Positions 36,955 through 46,947 are shown, counted from the first letter of the stretch. The stretch is DNA of 64,000 nt from Leptolinea tardivitalis (GCF_001050275.1 NZ_BBYA01000010.1:434001-498000); one strand, 5' to 3'. Notes: a model not told the origin generated them from the sequence alone. Numbers and translations are program-made.

Positions 36955-37407
36955 ATGGAAAAACAACTGGTTATTTTTGAACTGGGCAAGGAGTATTTTG
37001 GGATTGATATTGCCATTGTAGAAGGCATTATTAAGATGCAAGAGATCACCCGAATGCCCAAATGCCCGGATTTTGTGGAAGGAATCATCAACCTCCGGGG
37101 ATCGGTGCTTCCGGTGATTGATCTTCAAAAGCGTTTTGGTATTCCCGTGCAGGAATACAACCATGCGACACGCATTGTGAATGTAAATCTGGGCGATCTG
37201 AAAATTGGCATGATTGTCACCGCTGTCTCAGAAGTCCTGACCATTGACGACTCGGTGATCGAACCGGCGCCGCCTATTGTCACCACGGTGAACTCAAACT
37301 TTATCTCAGGCATTGCCCGGGTTGATTCGCGGTTGATTATTCTGCTGGATATGAATCAGGTTCTTAACTGTCAGGAAAAAACACAGGCAATGGCTTTGGA
37401 AGCCTGA
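36955..37407 (+). CDS. cheW: chemotaxis coupling protein CheW
   Basis: A 150-residue CheW beginning MEKQLVIFELGKEYFGIDIAIVEGIIKMQEITRMPKCPDFVEGIINLRG, about three quarters identical to the first copy. The start is the ATG at 36955 with GGAGCGG upstream; the longer in-frame start at 36916 has no ribosome site. The two copies each follow a receptor, so each may be matched to its own receptor type. Confidence 0.95.
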   Translation: MEKQLVIFELGKEYFGIDIAIVEGIIKMQEITRMPKCPDFVEGIINLRGSVLPVIDLQKRFGIPVQEYNHATRIVNVNLGDLKIGMIVTAVSEVLTIDDSVIEPAPPIVTTVNSNFISGIARVDSRLIILLDMNQVLNCQEKTQAMALEA

Positions 37408-37482
37408 AGTCTTCATTCAAGTGGACAGAGACCGGGACAGTTCAAAAAATGAATTGCCCCGGTTTTTCTTTCAGAGATTTTA

Positions 37483-39084
37483 TCAAAGCTGGTTGCTTCG
37501 CCAGACGAACTTTCCGTCAACAATCGTCCCAAGAACGGTTGTATGCAAGATATCCATAGGATCTATCGAGAAAATGTCCCGGTCTAAGATTGTCATATCA
37601 GCCAGATAGCCGGGAGCCAGCGTGCCAAGGCGATCTTCCATGCCGGTAGCAAAGGCAGGTCCCTGGGTGTACGCTCTGACAGCATCTTCGATGGATAATC
37701 GCTGTTCGGGGTGCCAACCTTCCGGTCCTGGTGTGCCGTCTGCGCGCCGTCGAGTCACAGCGGCATGGATGCCTGTCAGAGGATCCATTGTTTCTACCGG
37801 GCAGTCAGATCCAAAGGCCAGTACGGCGCCGTTGTCTAACTGGGTTTTCCAGGCATAGGCTCCATTAATCCGGCTTCCCCAGTGTTCATCTGCAATATAC
37901 ATATCCGATGTGGCATGGATCGGCTGCATGGAGGCAACCACCCCCAATTCTGCCAGGCGGGCGGTATCTTCAGGTGCCAGCAGTTGGACATGCTCGATAC
38001 GATTCCGCAGCCCCGTACCCGGATGACTTTTTTTGGCCTCAGAATAGATGTTGAGAATTTCACGGTTTGCCCTGTCACCAATGGCATGGATGGCTGCAGC
38101 CAATCCATTGGCATTGGCTTTTAAAACACTGTCACAGAGAATCTCAATATCGGTGGTGGAAATGCCAGTATCCTGTGGAGCTGAGTCATAACCGGCCAAC
38201 ATCCAGGCGGTTTTTGGTCCCAGGGCGCCATCAGCAAACATTTTGACGGCTCCCAGATGCAGCATATCATCACCAAATCCGGTGCAAAGACCGGCAGCAA
38301 TTGCCGAATCCAGGAATGTCAAAGGGATATTCTTGGTTACCCGCAAGGTCAGGGAACATTCTTTGTGGAGTTGCTGGAACGCACGGAACACAGAAGGTTG
38401 ATCCATGTCATGGATGCCGGTCAAACCCATACGATTGGCATTCTGCATTCCCTGTTTAACGGCTTTGACGAGGTCTTCCGGCGCGATGGGCGGAATGATT
38501 TTTTCGACCAGTTTAATGGCTTCTTCCAGAAGTATACCGGTAGCCTTGCCAGACGCATCACGCACAATCTGGCCTCCAGCCGGATCAGGGGTATCGTCGG
38601 TTATTCCAGCCAATCGAAGGGCGGTCGAATTTACCCAACTGGCATGAGCGCTCTTTGCCACCAGAGCAACCGGATGATGGGGTGCAACACGGTCCAACAT
38701 GGCGGCTGTTGGAAATGCCCCATTCCCCCATACATTGTGGTTCCAACCGTATCCGGTGATCCATTTTCCAGCAGGCAAGGTTTCTGCCCGTTGGCGTACT
38801 TCCCGGATCACGTTTTCTGCAGAAGGTTGTTCTGCATTGATAGCCAGAAGGCCGGTGGAATACCATTCGAAATGCAAGTGAGCATCGGTCAGCCCGGGGA
38901 GTACTGTGGCACCCTTCAAATCGACAATGTCTGCCGGTTCACCACAAAAAATTTGCCGGGCTTTTTCTCCCTGACCCAGATAAACAAACCTGTTCCCTCG
39001 AATAGCTGCAGAGGTTACTCGGGGTTGGGCGGGATTAAGTGTGTAAATCAGGCCGTTTTCCAATAGAAGGTTTGTATTGGGCAT
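37483..39084 (-). CDS. amidohydrolase family protein (YtcJ-like)
   Basis: A 533-residue metal-dependent hydrolase of the amidohydrolase-3 / YtcJ group. It shows the N-terminal beta domain (NTNLLLENGLIYTLNPAQPRVTSAAIRGNRFVYLG), the metal-site DAHLHFEW, VAKSAHASWVNSTALRLAG, IGDRANREILNIY, RIEHVQLL and FGSDCPVETMDPLTGIHAAVTRR. Members hydrolyse amide or similar bonds; the substrate is not predictable. It stands alone and convergent with the chemotaxis genes. Confidence 0.9.
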   Translation of the reverse strand: MPNTNLLLENGLIYTLNPAQPRVTSAAIRGNRFVYLGQGEKARQIFCGEPADIVDLKGATVLPGLTDAHLHFEWYSTGLLAINAEQPSAENVIREVRQRAETLPAGKWITGYGWNHNVWGNGAFPTAAMLDRVAPHHPVALVAKSAHASWVNSTALRLAGITDDTPDPAGGQIVRDASGKATGILLEEAIKLVEKIIPPIAPEDLVKAVKQGMQNANRMGLTGIHDMDQPSVFRAFQQLHKECSLTLRVTKNIPLTFLDSAIAAGLCTGFGDDMLHLGAVKMFADGALGPKTAWMLAGYDSAPQDTGISTTDIEILCDSVLKANANGLAAAIHAIGDRANREILNIYSEAKKSHPGTGLRNRIEHVQLLAPEDTARLAELGVVASMQPIHATSDMYIADEHWGSRINGAYAWKTQLDNGAVLAFGSDCPVETMDPLTGIHAAVTRRRADGTPGPEGWHPEQRLSIEDAVRAYTQGPAFATGMEDRLGTLAPGYLADMTILDRDIFSIDPMDILHTTVLGTIVDGKFVWRSNQL

Positions 39085-39154
39085 GATAATCCTCGGGGAA
39101 CGATGAAATTGATTGTTCGAATTCGTATGAGATGGCTATATTGTAATGTACTGT

Positions 39155-39417
39155 GGCTTCGACTAAACCAGTGGTCAGAATGCTTCCCGCTGTCCGAGCC
39201 TGTCGAAGGCGGACTTGGGGCTTCGACGCGCTCAGCCGCCGGACAGCCTCAGCTGCCGGATCAGCTCAACCACCGGAGGAGTTCGCCACCGGTTTACTTC
39301 CCGCTGCCCGAGCCTGTCGAGGGCGGGCTCGGGGCTTCGACGAGCTCAGCCACCGGACGCGCTCAGCCATCGGACGAGCTCAACCGCCAAAAAGGCTCAG
39401 CTGCCGGACTGGCTTAG
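39155..39417. repeat. degenerate 17-bp repeats and palindromic extragenic elements
   Basis: This gap holds two copies of a 60-base element (39184-39243 and 39298-39356), each able to fold because GAGCCTGTCGAAG-like and CTTCGACGCGCTC-like halves face each other. Each is followed by imperfect tandem 17-bp units with consensus CGAGCTCAGCCACCGGA (about three after copy A, three after copy B). The GC content is far above the flanks. Chance ORFs cross it in all frames, but they only translate the repeat. Confidence 0.75.
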
Positions 39418-39425
39418 AAAAAAAA

Positions 39426-39451
39426 GAAGGCAGGGTTATCAGCCTGCCTTC
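39426..39451 (-). terminator. terminator of the btpA operon
   Basis: GAAGGCAGG (39427-39435) faces CCTGCCTTC; on the minus strand it is followed by a run of eight or more T. It lies 30 bases past the btpA stop. Confidence 0.85.
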
Positions 39452-39482
39452 ACTACCAATAATGGACAGTACGCGTACAGTA

Positions 39483-40286
39483 TTACACTGCACTGCGGGC
39501 AGCCGCTACAAATTCTTTCACACGCTTTGGATCAACAGGATTCCAGGTGTAACCATCCACTTTAAGGCTGGAACCCACAATTACACCATCGGCTACTTTA
39601 AGGAACTTGGCAATATTGTTAATCTTGGCTCCCGTATTGAGGAATACCGGTGCCATATCACCCACAGCATCTTTGGCTTCCTTAATCTGTGAGACATCCG
39701 GTTCTTCACCAGCCATCATGCCAGAGACAAGAATGACATCTGCCAGAGAGGAAACGGCGGCACTGCGGGCTCGCTGACCTACGGAGCGGTTTCCGAGAGG
39801 AGAGCAAAATTCAGGCGCCACATTGAAGAACTTGCGGATGTTCAATGAACCGGTGCGTACCTGAATATCCGTCACCTTGTTGACATCCGGGCTCCACAGG
39901 CCCATATCAGATTCATACGTGCCGGTCATTACCTCGCGGATGAAGGAAGCACCGGTGGCGGCAGCAACACTGATCGCTGTGATAGGATCCCACAGATAAT
40001 CAACACCAAAAGGCATATCTTTTGGTTTCAATTCGGTTACAACACGGGTTTCAGCCGCAACCATCTCAGGACCGGCATGGAAAGTATACGGGCGGTCATC
40101 TTCATTGCAGAACATAACGGCGTCTACACCGCCTTCCTGCAGGTATTTCAAATCAGTCCGCATTTTTTCGACAATACCATCCAATCCAAGTTTTGCGTCA
40201 TACCGGGGCGTTCCCGGTAAAGCAGGGATGTGCGCCATCGCGATGATCGGCTTTTCATGACCGAACAGCTCTTTAACCCATTTCAT
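39483..40286 (-). CDS. BtpA/SgcQ family TIM-barrel protein
   Basis: A 267-residue protein with the BtpA/SgcQ family start KPIIAMAHIPALPGTPRYD, then GVDAVMFCNEDDRPY, FGVDYLWDPITAISVAAATGASFIREV and the late phosphate-binding-like GVIVGSSLKVDG. BtpA is known for a role in photosystem I in cyanobacteria; SgcQ sits in a sugar cluster, and the barrel looks like a phosphosugar enzyme. The reaction is unknown. It overlaps the DeoR gene by 4 bases, so they are coupled, which supports a sugar-phosphate role. Confidence 0.88.
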   Translation of the reverse strand: MKWVKELFGHEKPIIAMAHIPALPGTPRYDAKLGLDGIVEKMRTDLKYLQEGGVDAVMFCNEDDRPYTFHAGPEMVAAETRVVTELKPKDMPFGVDYLWDPITAISVAAATGASFIREVMTGTYESDMGLWSPDVNKVTDIQVRTGSLNIRKFFNVAPEFCSPLGNRSVGQRARSAAVSSLADVILVSGMMAGEEPDVSQIKEAKDAVGDMAPVFLNTGAKINNIAKFLKVADGVIVGSSLKVDGYTWNPVDPKRVKEFVAAARSAV

Positions 40287-41083
40287 TGCTCTTCAACCTC
40301 CGATAAAGTAGTATCTGTGGGAACGGTCGTAAGGACCTCGATTCCCTGAATTCGATAACCCTGAAGCACTTCTTCTGATGCCCGCCCGTCTGTAATCAGC
40401 ACGTCCACAACCGAAAGCGGAGCAACAAAGGAGAACCGGGTTTTTCCCAATTTTGAACTGTCTGTTAACACAATAATCTGCTCGGCATTATTGATCAGAT
40501 TACGCTTGACCAGAGTATCTTCCAGGTTGTATTCCGTCAGACCATTTTCAAGGCTGATTCCCCCAATGCCAATGAAGGCTTTATCAATACGGAATTCCTG
40601 GAAAGTGCGTTCGGCGATATGCCCGATCAATGAACCTTCCTCCGGTCGGAGAATACCACCAGACAGAATAAGCCGAATGCCAGGGGCATCGGCCAGTATA
40701 TTAGCCACAGCCAGGCTGGCGGTAAGAACCGTAAGATTGCGTTTACCGACCAGAGTCTTTGCCAGCTCCAGAACCGTAGAGCCATTATCCAGAGCCAGAC
40801 TATCGCCATCCATCACCAGGGAAGAAGCGATCTCGCCAATGGCTCGTTTATCAATCACATTGATTGAACTGCGCATCAAATAGGGCGGTTCGTAACTTCG
40901 ACCGCGCCGGGAAACAGCGCCACCATGAACCCGCTGCAGCAATCCCTGGTTTGAAAGCATGCTCAAATCACGCCGAATGGTCATTTCAGACACATCCAGC
41001 AATTCACACATTTCAGCTACCGAAATGGAGCTTCTTTTTTCAACCAATTCCAAGATTTTTTTACGACGTTCTGCAGAGATCAT
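40283..41083 (-). CDS. DeoR/GlpR family transcriptional regulator
   Basis: A 266-residue repressor: N-terminal winged helix (SISVAEMCELLDVSEMTIRRDLSMLSNQGLLQRVHGGAV, residues about 17-57) and a C-terminal sugar-phosphate-sensing domain (LALDNGSTVLELAKTL, LILSGGILRPEEGSLIG, DKAFIGIGGISLENGLTEY, IVLTDSSKLGKTRFSFVAPL). It is transcribed from a consensus promoter overlapped by a perfect inverted repeat, which suggests self-regulation together with btpA. Confidence 0.93.
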   Translation of the reverse strand: MISAERRKKILELVEKRSSISVAEMCELLDVSEMTIRRDLSMLSNQGLLQRVHGGAVSRRGRSYEPPYLMRSSINVIDKRAIGEIASSLVMDGDSLALDNGSTVLELAKTLVGKRNLTVLTASLAVANILADAPGIRLILSGGILRPEEGSLIGHIAERTFQEFRIDKAFIGIGGISLENGLTEYNLEDTLVKRNLINNAEQIIVLTDSSKLGKTRFSFVAPLSVVDVLITDGRASEEVLQGYRIQGIEVLTTVPTDTTLSEVEEQ

Positions 41084-41110
41084 CCCCGACTCCTATTCGA
41101 AACTGTTTGA

Positions 41111-41141
41111 ATTATATAATAATTATGGTTGAATGTCAACC
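41111..41141 (-). promoter_or_regulatory. deoR-btpA promoter with overlapping operator
   Basis: On the minus strand TTGACA (complement of 41134-41139), a 17-base spacer and TATAAT (complement of 41111-41116) form a perfect consensus promoter. The -35 is embedded in the perfect inverted repeat GGTTGA-ATG-TCAACC (41127-41141), a likely site for the DeoR protein encoded just downstream. Confidence 0.75.
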
Positions 41142-41142
41142 T

Positions 41143-42210
41143 TCATATCAAGAAACGCCCGTTTTCGAACACTTTTCTACCATCCAGATAAATCGCCCCT
41201 TCTGTGCGGGTATCTTTAACAATATCCCAGTGAATGGAAGATTTATTGGTTCCACCACATTCCGGGTATGCCCTACCCATAGCAATATGAACCGTTCCAC
41301 CGATCTTCTCGTCTATCAGGATATCCTTGCAGAAACGGGTCACCCCGGGGTTGGTTCCAATAGCAAATTCACCGATCAGGCTTGACCCGGCATCTGAATG
41401 AACAACAGATTGCAGGAATGTTTGGTTTGTGGATGACTCGGCGCTGACCAATTTGCCATGATCCCAAACAAAGCGGATATTATCCATCAGGCGGCCTCCG
41501 AATACACCGGGAAATTCAAATTCAATAGTGCCATCGATCGTTTCGGTTACCGGTGATGTAAAGATTTCACCATCAGGCATATTAATACGTCCGTCTGAAG
41601 CCACCCATTTTCGTCCGGCAACAGAGAAACGCAAATCCGTCCCTTTGCCGGTGATGCGGATTTCCTTCCCCTGTTCCAGTATTCCGGCCAGGCGGAACCA
41701 ATCTTTGGAAACCGCCGGCCAATCCAGCAGACAGGCATCAAAGAACATATCTGTGATGGTCTCCTCATCGGTGTCTGCCTGCATGGCGAAAGCCTCATTG
41801 GGAACGCGAACAAGCGTCCAACGTGTCTTTTCCCAACGCATGGTGGAGACCTTTCCCATGGCACGCTGGTTGAGAGTTAATTTTTCCGTGGGAATGTCTG
41901 CCAGTTCGGCCAGGTTGTGTGCTCCACGCAGGCCGATATACACATCTGCCCATTCCATTCCATAAGCTTCTATTTCCGGCACCCAGGAAAGCTGTTCATC
42001 CGATCCATATTTCAGCAGCGAATGACGCAAAGTTTCTGATAGAAATTGAACCTGTGGGTATCCTCCTGCTTTGATGACTGACTCGTACGTTGCACGGGCC
42101 AGAGGCAGGGTTTCCACTTCATGCATGGCGATCATAACCCGTTCTCCGCGGGCTACTCGTGTAGAGTGATTTACAAGAATATCTGCCAGTTGATACCATC
42201 GCTTATCCAT
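41143..42210 (-). CDS. aminopeptidase, M29 family
   Basis: A 355-residue metallopeptidase of the M29 (thermophilic aminopeptidase, AmpS/PepS) family. Family patterns: an N-terminal LADILVNHSTRVARGERVMI, GTDLRFSVAGRKW, INMPDGEIFTSPV (Glu ligand), EFAIGTNPGVTRF with the metal Glu, and HIAMGRAYPECGGTNKSSIHWDIV with His and Asp. It removes N-terminal residues from peptides. The ATG at 42210 has GGGAG 9 bases upstream; a TTG 15 bases earlier is less likely. It has its own promoter with an inverted repeat. Confidence 0.9.
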   Translation of the reverse strand: MDKRWYQLADILVNHSTRVARGERVMIAMHEVETLPLARATYESVIKAGGYPQVQFLSETLRHSLLKYGSDEQLSWVPEIEAYGMEWADVYIGLRGAHNLAELADIPTEKLTLNQRAMGKVSTMRWEKTRWTLVRVPNEAFAMQADTDEETITDMFFDACLLDWPAVSKDWFRLAGILEQGKEIRITGKGTDLRFSVAGRKWVASDGRINMPDGEIFTSPVTETIDGTIEFEFPGVFGGRLMDNIRFVWDHGKLVSAESSTNQTFLQSVVHSDAGSSLIGEFAIGTNPGVTRFCKDILIDEKIGGTVHIAMGRAYPECGGTNKSSIHWDIVKDTRTEGAIYLDGRKVFENGRFLI

Positions 42211-42252
42211 TGTTATATCTCCCAATCATTAAGAATTCATCTAGATATACAC

Positions 42253-42305
42253 ATTTTGTGTGCGTTCGCACAAAATAATTATAAACATTAATCATTTTAT
42301 CCCAA
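42253..42305 (-). promoter_or_regulatory. aminopeptidase promoter and operator
   Basis: On the minus strand TTGGGA (complement of 42300-42305), 16 bases and TATAAT (complement of 42278-42283). The predicted start (about 42271) falls inside a perfect inverted repeat, ATTTTGTG (42253-42260), 8 bases, CACAAAAT (42269-42276): a repressor-like position. The rest of the gap to 42674 shows nothing I recognise. Confidence 0.6.
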
Positions 42306-42674
42306 AGAATAGATTTGTGGCAATCAGCTTTGAACACCTCAAATCTAATTTATTGATCTGAAGTTATCATGCAATAACCTACAGGCCTGTCTCCGGGATT
42401 TCCCCCCTCAGTTTTTATTGATTTTTGCTTCGTGAAAACTCGATAATCCAACATGTGTATCCATCCCCCATTCACGACTGGTTTTCAACCATCACCCTGT
42501 AAACCCTGATTCATAGTTTCGAAATTGATCAAAATTCAATCATTATCGAACAATTATACTTCTACATACCCATGAAAATTTTTCACGCCAGATGTAAAAA
42601 AAGGCCTGGTTATATGTAGAAATGAGAATACTGGAAAATATTGACAGAGAAAAAAAGAAAGTCAGCAAGTTGAC

Positions 42675-43682
42675 TTATTTCATAGCATCAGTATGCAAAA
42701 AAGCCGGCAATTCCTTACGACGGGGAATTAAAAACATGACCAGAATACTCGCCACCAGGATAAAAGAAACCGCCAGACCACCTTCAGGGCCAAAGGCACC
42801 ACCAGTAAGTAGATTTGAACCGGTCTCTTGAAGGTTGATTAATGTTGTCCCCCCGATAGATGAACCGCTCACCTCCAGTCCGAACAGGTTGCCCTGTGTC
42901 CAATTCCAAAAGCTATGGATGGCAAATACGCCCCACAGGCCGCCTTCCCGCATGGCGTACAGGCTGGCAAACACTCCGAACAGAAACAGGTTGACCATGG
43001 CAATCCAGTTAAGGTTTTGATTCAAGAGATGCAGGGAAGAAAAGAGGATAGAAGAGACCATTATCCCCCAGAAGGGGCCAAAACGGATGCCAAAAACCGG
43101 CAGTAGAAATCCGCGGGTCAATGTTTCTTCTGCTGCCCCCTGAACCAACCATCCCACCAGCATGATCAACACACCGGGAATGGCGCTCCAACCAGACCAC
43201 ACATAAGGGTCTGATTCAAAGTTCATCAAGCCGGCTCCCCAGAGAATGAATACCGGCATAATCATCATCAGGGTACCGACAGCCGCCCCTCGCAGGTATT
43301 TTTCTCGAATATTGGTTCGTTCCAACCCGGTCGTCCAGAAAGACCGATGTTCAAAAATACCCAGCCAGCCCCAAATAAACACAAAAAAAGGGAGAAAGCT
43401 AAACAACAGGAACATAGACGTGATTAGCGGAGAATTGGTTTTTAAAGGATTGTGAAACGCTGCCACCGAAAAATTTTCAGAAGCCAGGTTTACAACGATC
43501 ACCGGAGCCGCGCAAAAAGATGAAAGTACCGGAACAAGACCGGCATAAAAGAAAGCCAACAGAGGATAGGCAAACTCCCAGATATTCTGCCAGATATGGT
43601 TGTGAAATCGGGGAATGGCCAGAGATCCCTGGCGTGCCAGTTCAAATAACTGATTATTTGAATCTAAAACCCGGTTGAGCAT
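42675..43682 (-). CDS. CPBP family intramembrane glutamic endopeptidase
   Basis: A 335-residue membrane protein with about eight helices and the CPBP/CAAX-protease active motifs: EETLTRG (EExxxR, about residue 196), FSSLHL (FxxxH, about 225) and a later NW near HSFWNWTQG. Members cut within the membrane and serve in protein maturation or bacteriocin-related self-protection; the target is unknown. It is divergent from the HXXEE gene with only 35 bases between. Confidence 0.9.
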   Translation of the reverse strand: MLNRVLDSNNQLFELARQGSLAIPRFHNHIWQNIWEFAYPLLAFFYAGLVPVLSSFCAAPVIVVNLASENFSVAAFHNPLKTNSPLITSMFLLFSFLPFFVFIWGWLGIFEHRSFWTTGLERTNIREKYLRGAAVGTLMMIMPVFILWGAGLMNFESDPYVWSGWSAIPGVLIMLVGWLVQGAAEETLTRGFLLPVFGIRFGPFWGIMVSSILFSSLHLLNQNLNWIAMVNLFLFGVFASLYAMREGGLWGVFAIHSFWNWTQGNLFGLEVSGSSIGGTTLINLQETGSNLLTGGAFGPEGGLAVSFILVASILVMFLIPRRKELPAFLHTDAMK

Positions 43683-43717
43683 GATCTAATTATGATATTT
43701 TCATTAAAATTCATCAA

Positions 43718-44287
43718 GTGAATCTTACCCCCAAAGTTATAATGCAAGAAATGAATTCTCCGTGGCTTCTGGTAGCTTTATTTATTTTCCATGATGGTGA
43801 AGAGGTTTTATTTCTACCCACATGGGTTCAAAAGAATGCTGTTCTGTTTGACGAACTGGAATCGAAGCTGCCATTTTTAAAAAGATCATTGCACCTGTTG
43901 CGCCATCATAACCAGAAACAATTCAACATTTCTGTACTTTTAGAATTGGCAGTGCTCAGTTTTTTCAGTGCAGCCGCAGTTCTTTTCCCTCAAATCACGT
44001 GGATTCGAATTGCCTTTATTTCTGTTCTGGTTTTATTTACCCTTCATTTAGTATTCCATGTGGTCCAAAGCCTTTTTATCCATAAGGTTGTCCCGGGTAC
44101 CATCACTTCAATCCTTGTATTTCTGCCCAGCCTGATTTTATGGAAGAATCAAATTCAATCAGCAGGAATAACGTGGGGTTTATCAATGTTTTATGGTTTG
44201 ATTGTCGCCATTCTCTTTATTCCTCTATTTCCAGTAATTCTTAAAATTGGTCACTGGGCGGCGAGTCCTACGAAAAAATTAGAGTAA
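43718..44287 (+). CDS. HXXEE domain-containing membrane protein
   Basis: A 189-residue protein with five or six helices. The name-giving HDGEE motif is at about residue 25, with conserved histidines later (LHLVFHVVQS, the family's HxxxH-like pair). The start is uncertain: GTG 43718, ATG 43742 and ATG 43751 all lack good ribosome sites. The activity of the family is unknown, though conserved His and Glu in membrane helices suggest a metal site. Confidence 0.8.
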   Translation: MNLTPKVIMQEMNSPWLLVALFIFHDGEEVLFLPTWVQKNAVLFDELESKLPFLKRSLHLLRHHNQKQFNISVLLELAVLSFFSAAAVLFPQITWIRIAFISVLVLFTLHLVFHVVQSLFIHKVVPGTITSILVFLPSLILWKNQIQSAGITWGLSMFYGLIVAILFIPLFPVILKIGHWAASPTKKLE

Positions 44288-44358
44288 GTTAAAAATTTCA
44301 TCAAAATCTTTTTTGGTACTTGTATTTTGTAAAATATCGTTGTAATATAACAACCAAT

Positions 44359-44400
44359 ACATTCCAAACGAAACTGGAATGTGAAACTCAACAATAGAAT
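44359..44400 (+). promoter_or_regulatory. metA promoter region with inverted repeat
   Basis: A TAGAAT -10 box at 44395-44400 lies 12 bases before the SAM riboswitch. Just upstream is the perfect inverted repeat ACATTCC (44359-44365) and GGAATGT (44376-44382), overlapping the -35 position, which has no consensus. It may be an operator or activator site. Confidence 0.45.
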
Positions 44401-44412
44401 ATATTTGATGCA

Positions 44413-44515
44413 CTCTTATCCAGAGAGGTGGAGGGACGGGCCCTATGATACCTCGACAACCAGCCGCAAGGCATGGTGTCAATTCCCGCAGAAGCAGTAT
44501 TCTGGGAGATGAGAG
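44413..44515 (+). promoter_or_regulatory. SAM-I (S-box) riboswitch
   Basis: The classic S-box core is present: CTCTTATCCAGAGAGGTGGA, GGGACGGGCCCTATGA and ACCTCGACAACC, then GGTGTCAATTCC. P1 is closed by CTCTTATC (44413-44420) with GATGAGAG (44508-44515). S-adenosylmethionine binding should favour the terminator that follows and shut off metA. Confidence 0.96.
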
Positions 44516-44535
44516 GAGATCTGTGGCTTTTCCGC

Positions 44536-44568
44536 ACCTCTTCTTATCTTTAGAAGAGGTTTTTTTTC
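44536..44568 (+). terminator. SAM riboswitch terminator
   Basis: ACCTCTTC (44536-44543) pairs with GAAGAGGT (44553-44560), followed by T7. The 5' arm can instead pair with the GATGAGAGGAG at the P1 3' side, the usual antiterminator. Confidence 0.88.
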
Positions 44569-44578
44569 GGAGAAAGCC

Positions 44579-45496
44579 ATGCCTATTAAAATACCCAATA
44601 AATTGCCCGCCCGTGAAATCTTAAACAGTGAGAATATTTTTGTAATTGATGAAGACCGTGCATTGCATCAAGATATCAGAGCCCTGCGCATCGCCATCCT
44701 GAACCTGATGCCCACCAAGATTGCCACCGAAACCCAATTGGTGCGCTTGCTTGGGAATTCCCCATTACATGTAGATCTGACCCTTCTGCGAACAAAATCT
44801 CACGAGAGCAAGAATACCCCGGCCGAACACCTGCAGGCCTTTTATAAAACCTACGATCAGGTGATGCATGAACGGTTTGATGGACTGATCATCACCGGAG
44901 CCCCGGTGGAAAACCTGCCCTTTGAAGAGGTAGATTACTGGCAGGAATTGACGGAAGTGATGGACTGGTCTGAACACAATGTGTTTTCGACATTTTTCAT
45001 CTGCTGGGGTGCGCAGGCCGGGCTTTATCACAGGTACGGGATTCCCAAATACCCGTTGCCAGCCAAAAAATTCGGTGTTTTTGAACATTATGTCACCACA
45101 AAGAATACCAACCTGTTGCGAGGTTTTGATGATATCTTTTATGCACCTCACTCTCGTCATACAGAGGTTCGCCGTGAGGATATTGAAAAAGTCTCCGAGT
45201 TGGATATCCTGGCTGAATCCCCCGATGCCGGAATCTATCTTGTCTCTACGCATGATGGCAAACAGGTTTTTGCCACCGGTCATTCAGAATATGATCCCCT
45301 CACTCTGAAAGCCGAATATGACCGGGATGTGAACCTTGGCTTACCCATAGCCATCCCACGGAATTATTACCCCAACGACGATCCCGCACAATTACCCATT
45401 GTGCGCTGGCGCGGTCACGCCAGCCTGCTGTTCTCCAATTGGTTGAACTACTGCGTGTATGAAGAGACACCGTACAACCTGGATGAACTGAAGTAA
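44579..45496 (+). CDS. metA: homoserine O-acetyltransferase (MetA type)
   Basis: First committed step of methionine synthesis. A 305-residue Met[35 protein letters not shown] with the catalytic Cys, and [12 protein letters not shown] and [10 protein letters not shown]. Although the fold is the homoserine succinyltransferase type, residue 111 is Glu (TGAPVE). From the literature on Bacillus MetA, Glu at this position selects acetyl-CoA and Gly selects succinyl-CoA, so I infer the acetyl form. This fits metY downstream, which uses O-acetylhomoserine. Confidence 0.93.
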   Translation: MPIKIPNKLPAREILNSENIFVIDEDRALHQDIRALRIAILNLMPTKIATETQLVRLLGNSPLHVDLTLLRTKSHESKNTPAEHLQAFYKTYDQVMHERFDGLIITGAPVENLPFEEVDYWQELTEVMDWSEHNVFSTFFICWGAQAGLYHRYGIPKYPLPAKKFGVFEHYVTTKNTNLLRGFDDIFYAPHSRHTEVRREDIEKVSELDILAESPDAGIYLVSTHDGKQVFATGHSEYDPLTLKAEYDRDVNLGLPIAIPRNYYPNDDPAQLPIVRWRGHASLLFSNWLNYCVYEETPYNLDELK

Positions 45497-45535
45497 TGCT
45501 ACAGGACATGAAATTTCTACAAAGAGGTAGGCAAA

Positions 45536-45562
45536 ATGAAAATGTGTATGTGTAGAAAATGA
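45536..45562 (+). CDS. candidate Met/Cys-rich leader peptide of metY
   Basis: A tiny ORF encoding MKMCMCRK, with GAGG 8 bases before its ATG. Five of eight residues are Met or Cys, the products of the pathway served by the gene that follows. The codons for Arg, Lys and stop (45555-45562, GAAAATGA) form the 5' arm of a hairpin that ends in a T-run before metY. A ribosome waiting on Met or Cys codons would cover this arm and prevent termination. Confidence 0.55.
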   Translation: MKMCMCRK

Positions 45563-45607
45563 CTGTGCCCTGTGATGCAGTTGCATCCATCGTTTTCAAG
45601 TTTTTTT
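45555..45607 (+). terminator. attenuator terminator before metY
   Basis: GAAAATGA (45555-45562) pairs with TCGTTTTC (45590-45597) with one G-T pair; an inner hairpin GATGC/GCATC (45574-45578, 45583-45587) closes the middle. AAG and T7 follow at 45598-45607. An alternative pairing, ACAGGACA (45501-45508) with TGCCCTGT (45566-45573), is mutually exclusive in part. Confidence 0.6.
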
Positions 45608-45618
45608 GTTCAGTCTAA

Positions 45619-46923
<1,305 letters not shown>

Positions 46924-46947
46924 TTCGACATCGGGAAAAAATTGATC

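Noticed and set aside
39103-39692. Three overlapping plus-strand ORFs across the repeat patch (104, 179 and 116 codons).
   Set aside because: They translate the GC-rich repeats, run into btpA antisense, and have no ribosome sites or recognisable domains.
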